Origin: a virus
DNA length: 32,427 nucleotides
IMG/VR virus record: IMGVR_UViG_3300023116_000192
Location: 1-32,427 of that record
Reading direction: 5' to 3' (one strand)
Under the pieces are notes generated by a model. That model had not been told where the DNA came from, did not search any database, and saw only the letters and a program-made list of their open reading frames with translations. Shown here in pieces: positions 21,896 through 31,284 of this stretch. Positions within the stretch are counted from its first letter, which is position 1. Every line of letters begins with the position of its first letter. Made by a program: the position numbers and the translations under genes.

Positions 21896-22323
21896 CCATG
21901 GCCTCTTCGGTGTGGCTTGGTCACTCGAAGGGGCGAGCTTGGTCTTGTGACCAATGCAGAGCAAAGAAGGGATTAAGAGAACTTCGTGGGAATTGTGGAG
22001 GACCATTCAAGCAAGGCCTTCCACTTTTACAGCAAGACGAAGAAGGGGGCTTTGTGCCTGGTTATCGAGTAGCCCCAGATTGTGGTGAAGACTATTCTGA
22101 TTTAAAGATTAGGTCTTGTCCTGTTGCTAGTGCCAATAGACTTTCATCAATTATTCAAGCATACCATAGGCACAGAGCAGGCTTGATTAAGATAAGCGAA
22201 ACATACCCAAGGCCAAGTTGTGCTCTACTTGAAGCAATAGATGTTTTACACTCTAATACAGAAGAAGCAATTTACAGAGCACAGGAACGGTCAATGAAGG
22301 AGTCAAGACATGGCAACCAATGA
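21386..22323 (+). CDS. GT fusion made by -1 frameshift at 21886-21892
   Basis: After slipping on G GGA AAA, the ribosome reads GGG AAA ATA GCC and continues in the frame of the ATG at 21898. This gives a product of about 312 residues: the 169 residues of G, two linker residues (Ile, Ala) and the whole 141-aa T part. In lambda the equivalent G-T fusion, made from GGGAAAG, binds the tape measure through T. The span is given as the full region; the coding switches frame once. Frames and codons were checked base by base. Actual efficiency is unknown. Confidence 0.7.
21886..21892 (+). promoter_or_regulatory. -1 ribosomal frameshift slippery site (G GGA AAA)
   Basis: Codons GAG GGA AAA TAG place the heptamer GGGAAAA in the required X XXY YYZ phase, right before the zero-frame stop. 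A possible stimulatory hairpin lies downstream: TTGGTCAC (21917-21924) pairs with GTGACCAA (21947-21954), with a small inner stem TCG/CGA. It starts 25 bases after the site, further than usual, so its role is uncertain. The adjacent stop codon itself may add pausing. Confidence 0.75.
21898..22323 (+). CDS. T part of the tail assembly chaperone
   Basis: This 141-codon frame begins with an ATG two codons after the upstream stop but is probably used mainly as the extension of the GT fusion. It holds several cysteines (WSCDQCRAKKG, GNCGGPF, PDCGEDYSD, RSCPVASANR), like small zinc-binding T-type domains, then a helix rich in H/R (IIQAYHRHRAGLIKISE). It has no strong ribosome site of its own. Its end overlaps the tape-measure start, so it is coupled to the protein it is expected to chaperone. 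Confidence 0.65.
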   Translation: MASSVWLGHSKGRAWSCDQCRAKKGLRELRGNCGGPFKQGLPLLQQDEEGGFVPGYRVAPDCGEDYSDLKIRSCPVASANRLSSIIQAYHRHRAGLIKISETYPRPSCALLEAIDVLHSNTEEAIYRAQERSMKESRHGNQ

Positions 22324-24421
22324 AGTAGAGATTGAACTAGTCTTAACAGGTGCAGAAAAAGCAGTTGATGGTTTTAAAGAGATTGGCGAGACTTCCAAAA
22401 AGATGGCCGACCGATTCGCCAAGGACAATGAAAAACTTGGTGAAGGTCTTGGCAATATCACAACCAATGTCAAAGACATTGCAAGCTCAGTAAGAGGTTT
22501 AAGCACAGCACTTTCAACAAGTGGCCAAGGCTTCATGGCCTTGATTGGTCCTATTGGAGCAGTGGCAGCCGCTGGCTATGCTTTATATGAGACCTTCTTA
22601 AATATCAGTGGGGCAGCACAAGAAGCAGAAGACCGAGCCGAAGCAATGGCAGCGGCAGCAAGTGACCTTCAAAGCAAGTTGGAAGCACTAGCAGAAAAAG
22701 GTGTAATCCTTACCACTGAAGAGCTAAGGCGATTCTCAAGGGCTACCCTTGAAGCACAGCTTGCCAAAGAAGCAGTACAAAAGAGGATTGAAAAACTAAC
22801 CCCAAAATATGCTGAACTAACCGAAGCACAAGAAGGCCTTAATCATGCTCAAAAGGTTTACAATGAAGGAAACATTGGTGATGTTCTATTGCAGGCCATT
22901 GGGTGGACTGATGACTTAACGGAGTCAAGAGAGCGACTTGTTGAAGCAAACAGAGCCTTGAATCAATCTTTAGATAAGATTCTACCCACACAACTTGAAG
23001 CCAATAAGAAACTGAGCGAAGCGGCCAAACAAGAGAAAGAGCTTGAAGAGACCAGCAATGAAGCGAGACTTGCAAGGATAAAAGAAAACCAAACAAGACT
23101 TGATACAATTAGACTTCTTGAAGCAGAAACTATCAAGACAGAAGAGCAAGCCAAGGTCTTCGATGCTGTTCAAAAACAAAAGAAGGCCATTCTTGAACTT
23201 GACCTTGAGCGAAACAAGGAAAATAAAGAGTTCTTAAAAACACTCGATGAAAGATTAAAAGGTGAAGTCAAGTCACTTGAAGAAAGTGGAAAAGCAAGAA
23301 GGATCATCGAAGCCAGGGGCCTTAAAGAAGTTGAGGACATAAGAAAGGCAGCAAGGGAAAAAGAGCAAGCAGAAGAAGAAAAAGCAAGGGCAAGGAGACA
23401 AGCCCAAAGAGCTGCGGCCAATGCCAAGGCCCAAGCAATGGCAAGACAAAGACAAGCCGAAGAAGCCCAAATCAGACAACTTGGTTATGAGCAACTAAGG
23501 CTTGATGGGATTGCAGAAGCAGACCTTCTCAAATTGCAATATGATGACAGCTTAAAACTTGTTGGTGATAATGCTAATAAGAAGTTAATCATTGAAATGA
23601 AGTATCAAAATGACCTTCAAAGATTGCAACAAGAGCAGCAAGCAAGACTTGAAGCAGATATGCAAGAGCAAGCAAGACTTGAAGCTGAAAACCAGGCAAG
23701 ACTTGCTGAACAAAGGCAAGCCTTTATTTATTCAACCATGGAATTTAACAGCCAACGGATTGAAGACGAGACAGAGAGACAACTTGCACAGCTTGAACTG
23801 AGATATAACAAAGAGATAGCACTTAATGAATATACACAAGACCAAATAACTGAGCTTCAAAGAAGGCAAGCAATAGAGCGTGAAGAGATAATCAATGCTT
23901 CCATTGATTCACAGATTCAAAAAGTTGGAGAGTTCACCAATCAATATGGTGCTGGCCTTGCAGAAGCAGCCTATAATTCTTTGCTATTTGGTGAGAGCTT
24001 CCAAGAAAGTGTTGGCCAAATGTTGATTGCACTTGGTAGGCAGGCAGCGGTTGAAAGTCTCATGGAGACAGCAAAAGGAACAGCCGCTTTATTCACTAAT
24101 CCTGCACTTGCTACAAATCACTTTGCAGCCGCTGGCTTATTTGCAGGAGCAGCTGCCACTGCAGGACTTGCAGGCAAAGCACTTGGTGGAGGTACTAGCG
24201 GTGGAAGTGGTGGTGCAGGTTCAGCTTCACCAACAGGAACACCACAGACAGCACCAACACCACAAAGAGAACAAGCAGACACGCAAGCCATGGTATTCAA
24301 TATCAACTTTGGTGGTGCTGTGATATATGATACACAGAGAGCAGCCGAACAAGCACTTGCAGATAGAATCACAAACTTGCAGAATACAAGAAGACGTGGT
24401 GCACCAAGGAGACAATTCTAA
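22310..24421 (+). CDS. tape measure protein
   Basis: This 703-aa protein has a hydrophobic segment near residues 74-98 (GFMALIGPIGAVAAAGYALYETF). Long coiled coils fill about 100-560, with strongly repeated Q/E/A/R heptads such as QEQARLEAENQARLAEQRQ. Near the C-terminus a second hydrophobic alanine/glycine segment (about 600-630) is followed by a glycine/serine-rich linker. These are marks of tail tape measures, which set tail length and help DNA pass the host membrane. At the rule of thumb of about 0.15 nm per residue the tail would be roughly 100 nm. It follows the G/GT genes. Confidence 0.85.
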   Translation: MATNEVEIELVLTGAEKAVDGFKEIGETSKKMADRFAKDNEKLGEGLGNITTNVKDIASSVRGLSTALSTSGQGFMALIGPIGAVAAAGYALYETFLNISGAAQEAEDRAEAMAAAASDLQSKLEALAEKGVILTTEELRRFSRATLEAQLAKEAVQKRIEKLTPKYAELTEAQEGLNHAQKVYNEGNIGDVLLQAIGWTDDLTESRERLVEANRALNQSLDKILPTQLEANKKLSEAAKQEKELEETSNEARLARIKENQTRLDTIRLLEAETIKTEEQAKVFDAVQKQKKAILELDLERNKENKEFLKTLDERLKGEVKSLEESGKARRIIEARGLKEVEDIRKAAREKEQAEEEKARARRQAQRAAANAKAQAMARQRQAEEAQIRQLGYEQLRLDGIAEADLLKLQYDDSLKLVGDNANKKLIIEMKYQNDLQRLQQEQQARLEADMQEQARLEAENQARLAEQRQAFIYSTMEFNSQRIEDETERQLAQLELRYNKEIALNEYTQDQITELQRRQAIEREEIINASIDSQIQKVGEFTNQYGAGLAEAAYNSLLFGESFQESVGQMLIALGRQAAVESLMETAKGTAALFTNPALATNHFAAAGLFAGAAATAGLAGKALGGGTSGGSGGAGSASPTGTPQTAPTPQREQADTQAMVFNINFGGAVIYDTQRAAEQALADRITNLQNTRRRGAPRRQF

Positions 24422-25623
24422 TGCCATTAAATAACCCAGCTCCACAATTTGGCTTACTTACTTCTTGGGATATGAGAAGCCTATCAAGTGTTGAACTTTT
24501 CACAAGGCCAGGCGGTGCGGTGAATATGCCCACCTTTAGCAGTGGCCAAGGTATCTATGAAGACGTGCTTTTCTTTCTCAATAACAGAGAGAGTAACACT
24601 TCAGTGAATGGAACTAGACAACTGCAAACGGATTCCACCTTTGGGCTTACTTCTTCTTGGTCGATCACCATCAACGAGAATGACAAGGTGGTCATTACTT
24701 CAGATACAAAGTTCGACTTAGTGCCTTTGGGATCAAGTGATCCAATGGGCTTTGGCAATGCAACCTTGACAGCCACAGCGACAGGTGCAAATTGGGAAGT
24801 GATAGCACCAAATGATTGGCAGCGTGGCCTTGCTGCCCTCGAGGACACCTTTTACAGAATAGATGAAGTGGGCGGTGCTGGCACTTTCAACTTCCCCAAC
24901 AACGTGCCTGATGTTCAAGACATCACCACCTTTTTAAGGTTAACAGAAGGTGATCTTGATGACTTCAGTCTTCAAAGCCTTACCGAGCTTGACAATGCAG
25001 CACAATCAACAAGTGATATTTATTGGTCAATAGATGACAATGGTTTTACTCATTGCTTTTATCCAACAAGTGCAGGTGCTATCACATGGAGCAACACAAC
25101 CATAAGAGACCTACTTGGATTCACAGGGAACGAAACAACCACGACAAGTGGAAGTTACAGCAGATTGACTTCAACCCACAAGAACAGTGGGGCCTTATTA
25201 CCATCAAGACCTTACCAATCACACCACCTTCAAGTTCAGAATGTTGGACAGAGCAGAAGAAAAATTGGTGGTGGTTATGTCACAAACTTTGTTGGTTCTT
25301 ACGTTACTTCTATATTGCTCTTTGACCTTGATGCACTACTTGACCAAAGTGATGACTATAGACACTTTACAAATAGGTTTTTGCCATTGGTCGGGCCAGG
25401 TGAAAGAATCAACTTTTACCAATGTTGGGGGGATAGTAGGCGAGCATTGAGGACTGCTCAAGTGGTAGGAAGTCAAGAAGCGTATGACCTTCTTTACACT
25501 TCAGAAGACAATGGTGAGTTTGGAAGGATAAGAGCAAGTCTTTTGACTGCAGAATATGACCTTGCTTATCCATCAAGACTTCAAAGACGTGTTCCTGTTT
25601 CCATGGAGATTGAACACTTATGA
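24421..25623 (+). CDS. distal tail / tail-tip structural protein
   Basis: This 400-aa protein is not recognised as a named family. It is β-rich with many N/T/S and aromatic residues. It sits immediately after the tape measure, where Dit-type or tail-tip proteins occur, and its ATG overlaps the tape-measure stop. A central part (GFTHCFYPTSAGAITWSN, then RDLLGFTGNE) and a later part (RFLPLVGPGERINFYQCWGDSRRAL) look like compact β-domains. The TGA overlaps the next ATG (ATGA). A role at the tail tip is inferred only from order. Confidence 0.5.
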   Translation: MPLNNPAPQFGLLTSWDMRSLSSVELFTRPGGAVNMPTFSSGQGIYEDVLFFLNNRESNTSVNGTRQLQTDSTFGLTSSWSITINENDKVVITSDTKFDLVPLGSSDPMGFGNATLTATATGANWEVIAPNDWQRGLAALEDTFYRIDEVGGAGTFNFPNNVPDVQDITTFLRLTEGDLDDFSLQSLTELDNAAQSTSDIYWSIDDNGFTHCFYPTSAGAITWSNTTIRDLLGFTGNETTTTSGSYSRLTSTHKNSGALLPSRPYQSHHLQVQNVGQSRRKIGGGYVTNFVGSYVTSILLFDLDALLDQSDDYRHFTNRFLPLVGPGERINFYQCWGDSRRALRTAQVVGSQEAYDLLYTSEDNGEFGRIRASLLTAEYDLAYPSRLQRRVPVSMEIEHL

Positions 25624-26681
25624 GCAACACCTTTACAAGCACACCAACACTTGTTGATTCGGGGCGAGTATCAGCAAGCCAAACAATAAGAACAACGGAA
25701 GCCGCAAGGCTTGGAGACTTGCAAAATTATTGCTTTGCCTATGGTGGAACAGGTGATGTAGTCAACCAATGTTGGGATGCTGGTGTTTTATATATCGATA
25801 ATGCTTCAAGTGGTGATATTTGCGAATGGTATATCCCAAGACCTTCCAACCTTCACAACACTTTCAAGTTCAGAGTGGCTTGCTTTACTACCAAGTCAGG
25901 TTCAAGCGTTCAATGTGAAATCAAGTTCCCTATTTCGGGCAACTCTTACAACGCAAGCACCACCATCACAGATGGCTCAAGGTATGCTTCAGTTTTTGAA
26001 GAATTAACTGTCAGTGTCACAGGAACAGAGACAGAGCTTTATTGCATTTGTCGATTGAATGTAACAGCTCTAAGTGGTTCGGGTAGCATTGTGGAAATCT
26101 CCAATGTTGCAGGTAGGTGGTCACCATTGACTTCACCACTGAATACTTCACCACTTGGTCAAGGTAGTGATTCATTTATTCCCCAAGGGATAAGCAGACT
26201 AGGCCAAGACTTTCCTTTGCCTGCAAGGTTCGGAGTGCAAACAATAGAGAATATCGAAGTGCTTAGGAAGAGAGGAAGAACCTTGCTTAATTGGTCGGGT
26301 GCAGAAAGATTCAGTTCTTTGGTGAGTCCTGCTAAGGGGCTTGGAATAGCAGATGTTGAAGTCATGTTCTCTAAAGCTGCCTTGTTTGCTGGCATGAACC
26401 AAGTCAACCTTGATGTGGATATATTCTTAAAGATTGTCAACCATAGCTCAGGCACTAGCTTTGACATCTTTGGCCATAGGCTAACACCTGCCACCAATGG
26501 GTGGAATAGCTTTGGGGTGACATTAAGGCTTGATGAATCACCACTAAGCAATGAGTTTAACTTGTCTATGTATCGTGTCGGAGTTGAGAACACAGAAACC
26601 AATGGTAACAATCTGCTAAACTTTAACAATCGTGTTTCAAGTGATATGTATATTAGCGCAATATCCATCATAGGAGTTTAA
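25620..26681 (+). CDS. tail-tip protein with β-sandwich-like domains
   Basis: This 353-aa protein is not recognised. It is rich in strands and polar residues. The first half (about 70-190) looks like a β-sandwich with CEWYIPRPSNLHNTFKFRVA, VQCEIKFPISG and ELYCICRLNVT. The second half ends with the phrase MYISAISIIGV, like the end of the next protein (VHIYDVLIPEV), which may mark a shared fold. Several cysteines are present, odd for a cytoplasmically assembled virion part. It overlaps the preceding gene by ATGA. Confidence 0.5.
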   Translation: MSNTFTSTPTLVDSGRVSASQTIRTTEAARLGDLQNYCFAYGGTGDVVNQCWDAGVLYIDNASSGDICEWYIPRPSNLHNTFKFRVACFTTKSGSSVQCEIKFPISGNSYNASTTITDGSRYASVFEELTVSVTGTETELYCICRLNVTALSGSGSIVEISNVAGRWSPLTSPLNTSPLGQGSDSFIPQGISRLGQDFPLPARFGVQTIENIEVLRKRGRTLLNWSGAERFSSLVSPAKGLGIADVEVMFSKAALFAGMNQVNLDVDIFLKIVNHSSGTSFDIFGHRLTPATNGWNSFGVTLRLDESPLSNEFNLSMYRVGVENTETNGNNLLNFNNRVSSDMYISAISIIGV

Positions 26682-26683
26682 TA

Positions 26684-27292
26684 ATGCTTATCCCCACAGG
26701 CTTTGCAAAATTGCCTTCTATTGATTCTTGTTATAACAACCAACTTGTTTTTGGTGGTACAGTTGGACAGTTAGCCAATGGCCTTGCACAGCTTTCTAAT
26801 TGCAAGTTTCTTGGTGAAGCCCATTACCACATAGGCCAAGAAGTACCAAGTGCTATTGGTGGAGCGACCAACACCAACACCACCTTGAAGCTATCCACCA
26901 CTACATGGAACTTGCTTTATCAATCCACACCACTTTCAACACACTTGGCAGTTATCGCTTATTATAAGGCAGGTAATTACAGCTTTGGTCCATACTTGCA
27001 ATTCAGCTTAAGGGCTACCTTTGCGAATAGCTACACAGGTGCGGTTCTCGATTATGGGTGCAAGTTCCAAGCTGGTATTGACCTTGCACATGAAAGAGAC
27101 AATCTACAAGAAGCCTTCACAGGTTGTGAGCTCATACCCGCACCAACTAACACAAGTCCCGAACCACCAAGGCCTTTGTATGTGCCTTTAGCTCATAGGG
27201 GTAGTTTGTTGAATGTGGTGGTGGAAAGTCAAAACTTGCTTCCCTATAGTGTCCATATTTATGATGTATTAATACCAGAGGTGACAGTATGA
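26684..27292 (+). CDS. small tail-tip structural protein
   Basis: This 202-aa protein is not recognised. Its composition and ending resemble the second half of the preceding tail protein (VVVESQNLLPYSVHIYDVLIPE), and it may be a single copy of the same β-sandwich fold. It begins two bases after that gene and ends in an ATGA overlap with the hub gene, so it belongs to the tail-tip operon. A P-rich segment (PAPTNTSPEPPRPLYVP) near 150-166 probably links two parts. Confidence 0.5.
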   Translation: MLIPTGFAKLPSIDSCYNNQLVFGGTVGQLANGLAQLSNCKFLGEAHYHIGQEVPSAIGGATNTNTTLKLSTTTWNLLYQSTPLSTHLAVIAYYKAGNYSFGPYLQFSLRATFANSYTGAVLDYGCKFQAGIDLAHERDNLQEAFTGCELIPAPTNTSPEPPRPLYVPLAHRGSLLNVVVESQNLLPYSVHIYDVLIPEVTV

Positions 27293-30200
27293 CAGTCTCA
27301 AGCTCACATGGTAGGCGAGTCTTTGCCCTTCAAGTCAGTGGCCTTGAATACCGTTATCACAGCAATACACCACCAAGTTCAAGCAATCTTGATTCAACTA
27401 TAACAAGCTCGATTGATTACATTGACCAAGAAGGGATTGTGTCAGTTGGTGCTTTTAGTGCAAGCATAGACCCAAGTGGAGGGGTAGCCCAATATGGTGC
27501 ACTATCCATCACTTTGCAGATTGATAAGAAGGCTGGCCTTGGTGATCCTGGCATTATCTTTGGTCGATGTGGTGCAAGAAGTGCAGGCACTAGGGCACAG
27601 TTAACAAATGATGCAGACCGAACCACCACCACCTTTGAAGTTGATACCAACTTAACAAGTCTGACTTATCCAAGGTTGCTTCATATTGGTTCAGAGACTG
27701 TGAGAGCAAGTAGTGCAACCACTAACACAGTGACAGTGACAAGAGGACAAGGAAACACCACACCACAAAACCACAGCATAAGCCTTGAAGGTTCTTTTGT
27801 TCCCGAACTTACAACAGAGATCACCACCTTTAGAGGTCGAAGGGCTAAACTGTTTTGTGCTCATAGGTATGCAGATGGATCAACAAGTGATTATGTGGAG
27901 ATTGTAAATGGGTTCATCGAGCAAAGCCCGAACATTGAAGAAGGTGATACTATCTCTTTATCAATCGTTCCATTGACAGCCTTGATTGATACTGACCTAA
28001 CAGACAAGATCAACCAAACACAGTTGCTTCAAGACTACCACTACTATGACGGTATTAATGGAAGTGCTTTAGAATATGCCCTTGGTCGGTCACATGATTC
28101 TAGCTTTGACCCCATAAGACTTTATGTTGACACTAGTGCAAGCATAACAGCCAACACCTTCCAAGTGACAGTTGACCAAATACAAGGCTATCAACATATA
28201 CTTGATGACTTTGACCCTACCTTGCCAGGAGGGCCAGACCTTGATGATTATAGACATGAACACCCACGTTATCCAAAGTTGACAAGGTTGACAGATAGCA
28301 GAACAGAAACAGATGGTGTATTCCCAACAGCGACAGCCTTTAGCCTTAGCCTTCCTGGCTATGTCATTAATGCAGACAGCACACCGGGCAACGCTTTAAC
28401 AGCTGGTGAAATCACAGCCACAGAAACATTCACAGTCTCTTCAAGTACTGAGATTAAGCAGCATGAACTTGGAAGTGCAGAAGTGAAGCGGTGGCCTAAT
28501 GTCATAAATGATACTCTTGAAAGTGAAGGGCCTAGCTCAGTCACAGGTTTAAGCGGTGGTGTGGCAAAGTGGAGAATTAATGCTGAAAACCAAATAAGAG
28601 CCACCAAGTTGAGTAGCTCACCTTTCATTGCTACAGTCACCTTATGGACACACAGAACACCTTACGAGCAATGGCAAACAAGCAGCGCTGAATCACAAAG
28701 TAGCCGCTTTCCTTGGGCTTGGTCGGCCAATGGAACAAACTACATGCTCGATGACCTATCAAGGTTAAGCTACCCCATAGACATTGGACAAGGTGAAGAC
28801 CCCTATTTGGATTCACCAACCCAAGGCGATATTGGCTATTATAAGATAGCAAGGCTTTGGAGGATTGAAGATAGTGGCTCAATATTACCTGTGAGGGATA
28901 TTGCAAAGGCCTACTATCAATTATATGAATCAGCCATCTTGGTTGAAAACAGTCTTGGTCTTCCTACTTCAGAAACAGCTGGTGTTAGCTATGACATTAT
29001 TGTGTCATACTATGACCGAACAAGCGACAGCATAAAGCGGCAGTCTTTCAAAGCAAGCCATGAGACCACAGCCACCTTTGGTGGAACAGATGTTGGTGTA
29101 CTTATCCATATAAGTAGTGAAAACGACTTTACCCAACAAGTGAGCTTTGGAGATTGGACCGACAAGGAAAGAACCTTGCTGTTTAGAGGTTCATCTTTAA
29201 TAAGGGAAGATGTTGGAACTATCCTTTTAAGATTGCTTGAAAGTGGTGGAGGTGGCCAAATTAATGGCACTTATGACACCTTAGCCATTGGCTTCAATAT
29301 CAACAGTACAGATATTGATGAAGAATCATTCTTGGCTATTGGTTCAAGTTGTCCTTTCTCACTCACCAATAGGTTCGCAGGTGATGGCACGAACTTGAGA
29401 GACATCTTTGAGAGTCTTCTTAAGTTGGTTGGTGCTGTGCTCATTATGAAGCGAGACGAAACCACAGGAAGAAGTAAGATCACTCTTCAAGCCATTGGCC
29501 AAGAAAGATTGGTTGATGTGTCCGCTACTATTGCCAATGGTGATTGGCTTGCAGATGAACCACCACATTGGGATATTTATGATGATATAGTCACTCAGAT
29601 TAAATATGAGTTCGATTATGACCCAGCAGAAGATAAGTTTCTAAGTGAAGTAGTTTTCAATAACCAAGAAGCGATCAACCGTTTTGGCGGTGAAAGCTCC
29701 AAGATTACCTTGTCTTTGCCTGGTGTCTCTTCCAATGATGTTGGTCGTTTTGCAGGTGATAGGTTTGCACGTTTCCTTCCCACGTCTAACAGAATATTCA
29801 ATATTCTATCCAATCCCTTAAGGCTTTGGCGAGGGGCTATTGGCAGCGGTCCAAGTATCTTCCTTGATGTTGGTTCTTACATAGCTGTGAACAGTCCTCA
29901 TCTTCGTGGCTATTCAGATAGCTATGGAGTCACCAATGGTGTGGGAATGATACGAAGCATTAACCAAGAATTAATGGGTGAAGGTTGCACTCTTGAGATA
30001 TTGACCACAGGACTTTCCCCTGTAGCTTGGAACGCTACTGCCACAGTAAGCACAATCACAAGCACAACCAAGGTTGAAGTCAAGGCTAACGACTACAGTA
30101 GAACGGACAGTGCAGATGTTAACTTCTTTGCAGTTGGTGATGTTGTGGACTATTTGCCTAATGGCAATCACGATGCTGCTATCACAGGACTAGAGATTGA

Positions 30201-30375
30201 TTCCATCAGTGGCAACATTATCACCTTCACCACTTCCCATGGTATCACCACCACAGAAGGAACACTTGAACCCACTACTTACGCCAATGCAAGCACCACC
30301 CACCAAAGTGATGCTTACCTTGCAAACAGTGCAAACTTAATCAACTCAACAGTACCAGCACAGGAGTATTCATAA
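27289..30375 (+). CDS. tail hub / central tail-tip protein
   Basis: This 1028-aa protein is the largest in the window. The N-terminal part (about 1-240) has hub-type wording: VFALQVSGLEYRYHS, a β-domain with DYVEIVNGFIEQSPNIEEGDTISLSIVPL. The middle is composed of S/T-rich β-domains. A segment near 685-800 resembles the ring-forming domain seen in hub and host-specificity proteins: NLRDIFESLLKLVGAVLIMKRD, VTQIKYEFDYDPAED. The tail from about 930 is threonine-rich. Such proteins close the tube tip and contact the host surface. The ATG overlaps the previous stop (ATGA). The function is inferred from size, order and style. Confidence 0.6.
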   Translation: MTVSSSHGRRVFALQVSGLEYRYHSNTPPSSSNLDSTITSSIDYIDQEGIVSVGAFSASIDPSGGVAQYGALSITLQIDKKAGLGDPGIIFGRCGARSAGTRAQLTNDADRTTTTFEVDTNLTSLTYPRLLHIGSETVRASSATTNTVTVTRGQGNTTPQNHSISLEGSFVPELTTEITTFRGRRAKLFCAHRYADGSTSDYVEIVNGFIEQSPNIEEGDTISLSIVPLTALIDTDLTDKINQTQLLQDYHYYDGINGSALEYALGRSHDSSFDPIRLYVDTSASITANTFQVTVDQIQGYQHILDDFDPTLPGGPDLDDYRHEHPRYPKLTRLTDSRTETDGVFPTATAFSLSLPGYVINADSTPGNALTAGEITATETFTVSSSTEIKQHELGSAEVKRWPNVINDTLESEGPSSVTGLSGGVAKWRINAENQIRATKLSSSPFIATVTLWTHRTPYEQWQTSSAESQSSRFPWAWSANGTNYMLDDLSRLSYPIDIGQGEDPYLDSPTQGDIGYYKIARLWRIEDSGSILPVRDIAKAYYQLYESAILVENSLGLPTSETAGVSYDIIVSYYDRTSDSIKRQSFKASHETTATFGGTDVGVLIHISSENDFTQQVSFGDWTDKERTLLFRGSSLIREDVGTILLRLLESGGGGQINGTYDTLAIGFNINSTDIDEESFLAIGSSCPFSLTNRFAGDGTNLRDIFESLLKLVGAVLIMKRDETTGRSKITLQAIGQERLVDVSATIANGDWLADEPPHWDIYDDIVTQIKYEFDYDPAEDKFLSEVVFNNQEAINRFGGESSKITLSLPGVSSNDVGRFAGDRFARFLPTSNRIFNILSNPLRLWRGAIGSGPSIFLDVGSYIAVNSPHLRGYSDSYGVTNGVGMIRSINQELMGEGCTLEILTTGLSPVAWNATATVSTITSTTKVEVKANDYSRTDSADVNFFAVGDVVDYLPNGNHDAAITGLEIDSISGNIITFTTSHGITTTEGTLEPTTYANASTTHQSDAYLANSANLINSTVPAQEYS

Positions 30376-30376
30376 G

Positions 30377-31045
30377 ATGCCTACCAAAGCCGAACTTGAA
30401 GCCAAGATTGAATCATTAAACGAAGACCTTAGAAGACAGCAAAGGGCAATCAACCAACTGAACATTGACCTTGATGACTTGCCACCTGTGGCCTTCAACC
30501 AATTTACTGCACCACATGCAAACGAGCATGCAAGGGAAGCAATCAACCGAGCACACAAAGAATGGGAACTTGTAGTCAAAGACCCTTCAAGCGGTGAACG
30601 TATTGACCTTTATATCAAAAGCAGTCATGGCCTTAAGTGGTCTTGGGAAGAAAACTATACTCGCAACGGTCAGTTTGCTTGGTGTGGTGCTTTCGCTTCT
30701 TGGTGTTACACTGATGTTAAGCAACCCATAAGAACCAAGATATTTCCTTCCTGTTATCGTATGTACAAAGCATGGTCCAACACTTCAAGACGTATTGATC
30801 CAATGAAGGTGCAGCCTGGTGATATTGTGGTTATTTATACAAGTAAGCGTTCAGTCCAAGGGGATCATATTACCTTGTGTGTTGATACAAGCAATATTAA
30901 TGAAGGCTATATCAACACGATTGAAGGGAACGCTAAAGGAACGCTTGGTGATGGAACTTATGGTGAAGGTGTCATCAAGCAAGAAAGAACCTTGGATAAG
31001 ATTGCACATGTTTACAGATTGCTTGGAGAGGACTTTAACGAATGA
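30377..31045 (+). CDS. endolysin, CHAP-type amidase/peptidase
   Basis: This 222-aa protein has an N-terminal coiled coil (about 1-35), a linker, and a CHAP/NlpC-P60-like catalytic domain. The nucleophile Cys103 is in FAWCGAFASWCY, His164 in GDHITLCVD, and EGN (183-185) is the likely third catalytic position. Before His164, the strand VQPGDIVVIYTSK is typical of CHAP folds. It would cut peptidoglycan peptides at lysis or at entry. No signal peptide is seen, so release needs the holin encoded next. The ribosome site AGGAG is 10 bases upstream. It overlaps the holin gene by ATGA. The N-terminal coiled coil may be a multimerisation or tail-binding segment. Confidence 0.8.
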   Translation: MPTKAELEAKIESLNEDLRRQQRAINQLNIDLDDLPPVAFNQFTAPHANEHAREAINRAHKEWELVVKDPSSGERIDLYIKSSHGLKWSWEENYTRNGQFAWCGAFASWCYTDVKQPIRTKIFPSCYRMYKAWSNTSRRIDPMKVQPGDIVVIYTSKRSVQGDHITLCVDTSNINEGYINTIEGNAKGTLGDGTYGEGVIKQERTLDKIAHVYRLLGEDFNE

Positions 31046-31284
31046 CCGACCAAGAAAAAACAGAACTACAGTTCAAGGACAAGATGGGAGGGAGGAAGGT
31101 GACAGCCTTCTATGCTACCCTTGCAAGCTGTCTACTATTGGCACTACTCGACAAAGCACATGGTGAAGTCTTGGGTCTTATTGATACTTTGTTTTTCATT
31201 TATGCAGGTGCTAATGTAATGACTAAGAGGTCACCACAAATAAACGTTCAACAATCAAGCGAGGTTCAAAACAATGGGAAATAA
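31042..31284 (+). CDS. holin candidate (two TM helices)
   Basis: This 80-aa protein has two hydrophobic segments at about 20-36 (VTAFYATLASCLLLALL) and 43-60 (VLGLIDTLFFIYAGANV). A hydrophilic amphipathic N-terminus and a polar C-terminal tail flank them, as in small class II-type holins. It directly follows the endolysin (ATGA), which supports the call. It would make inner-membrane lesions that release the endolysin. The order endolysin-then-holin is the reverse of lambda but common elsewhere. Its last codons overlap the next gene. Confidence 0.7.
   Translation: MTDQEKTELQFKDKMGGRKVTAFYATLASCLLLALLDKAHGEVLGLIDTLFFIYAGANVMTKRSPQINVQQSSEVQNNGK

Noticed and set aside
22963-23494. Several minus-strand ORFs in the tape measure gene
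   Set aside because: They arise from the repetitive Q/E/A/R codons of the coiled coil; their S/L/F-rich products are typical shadows.
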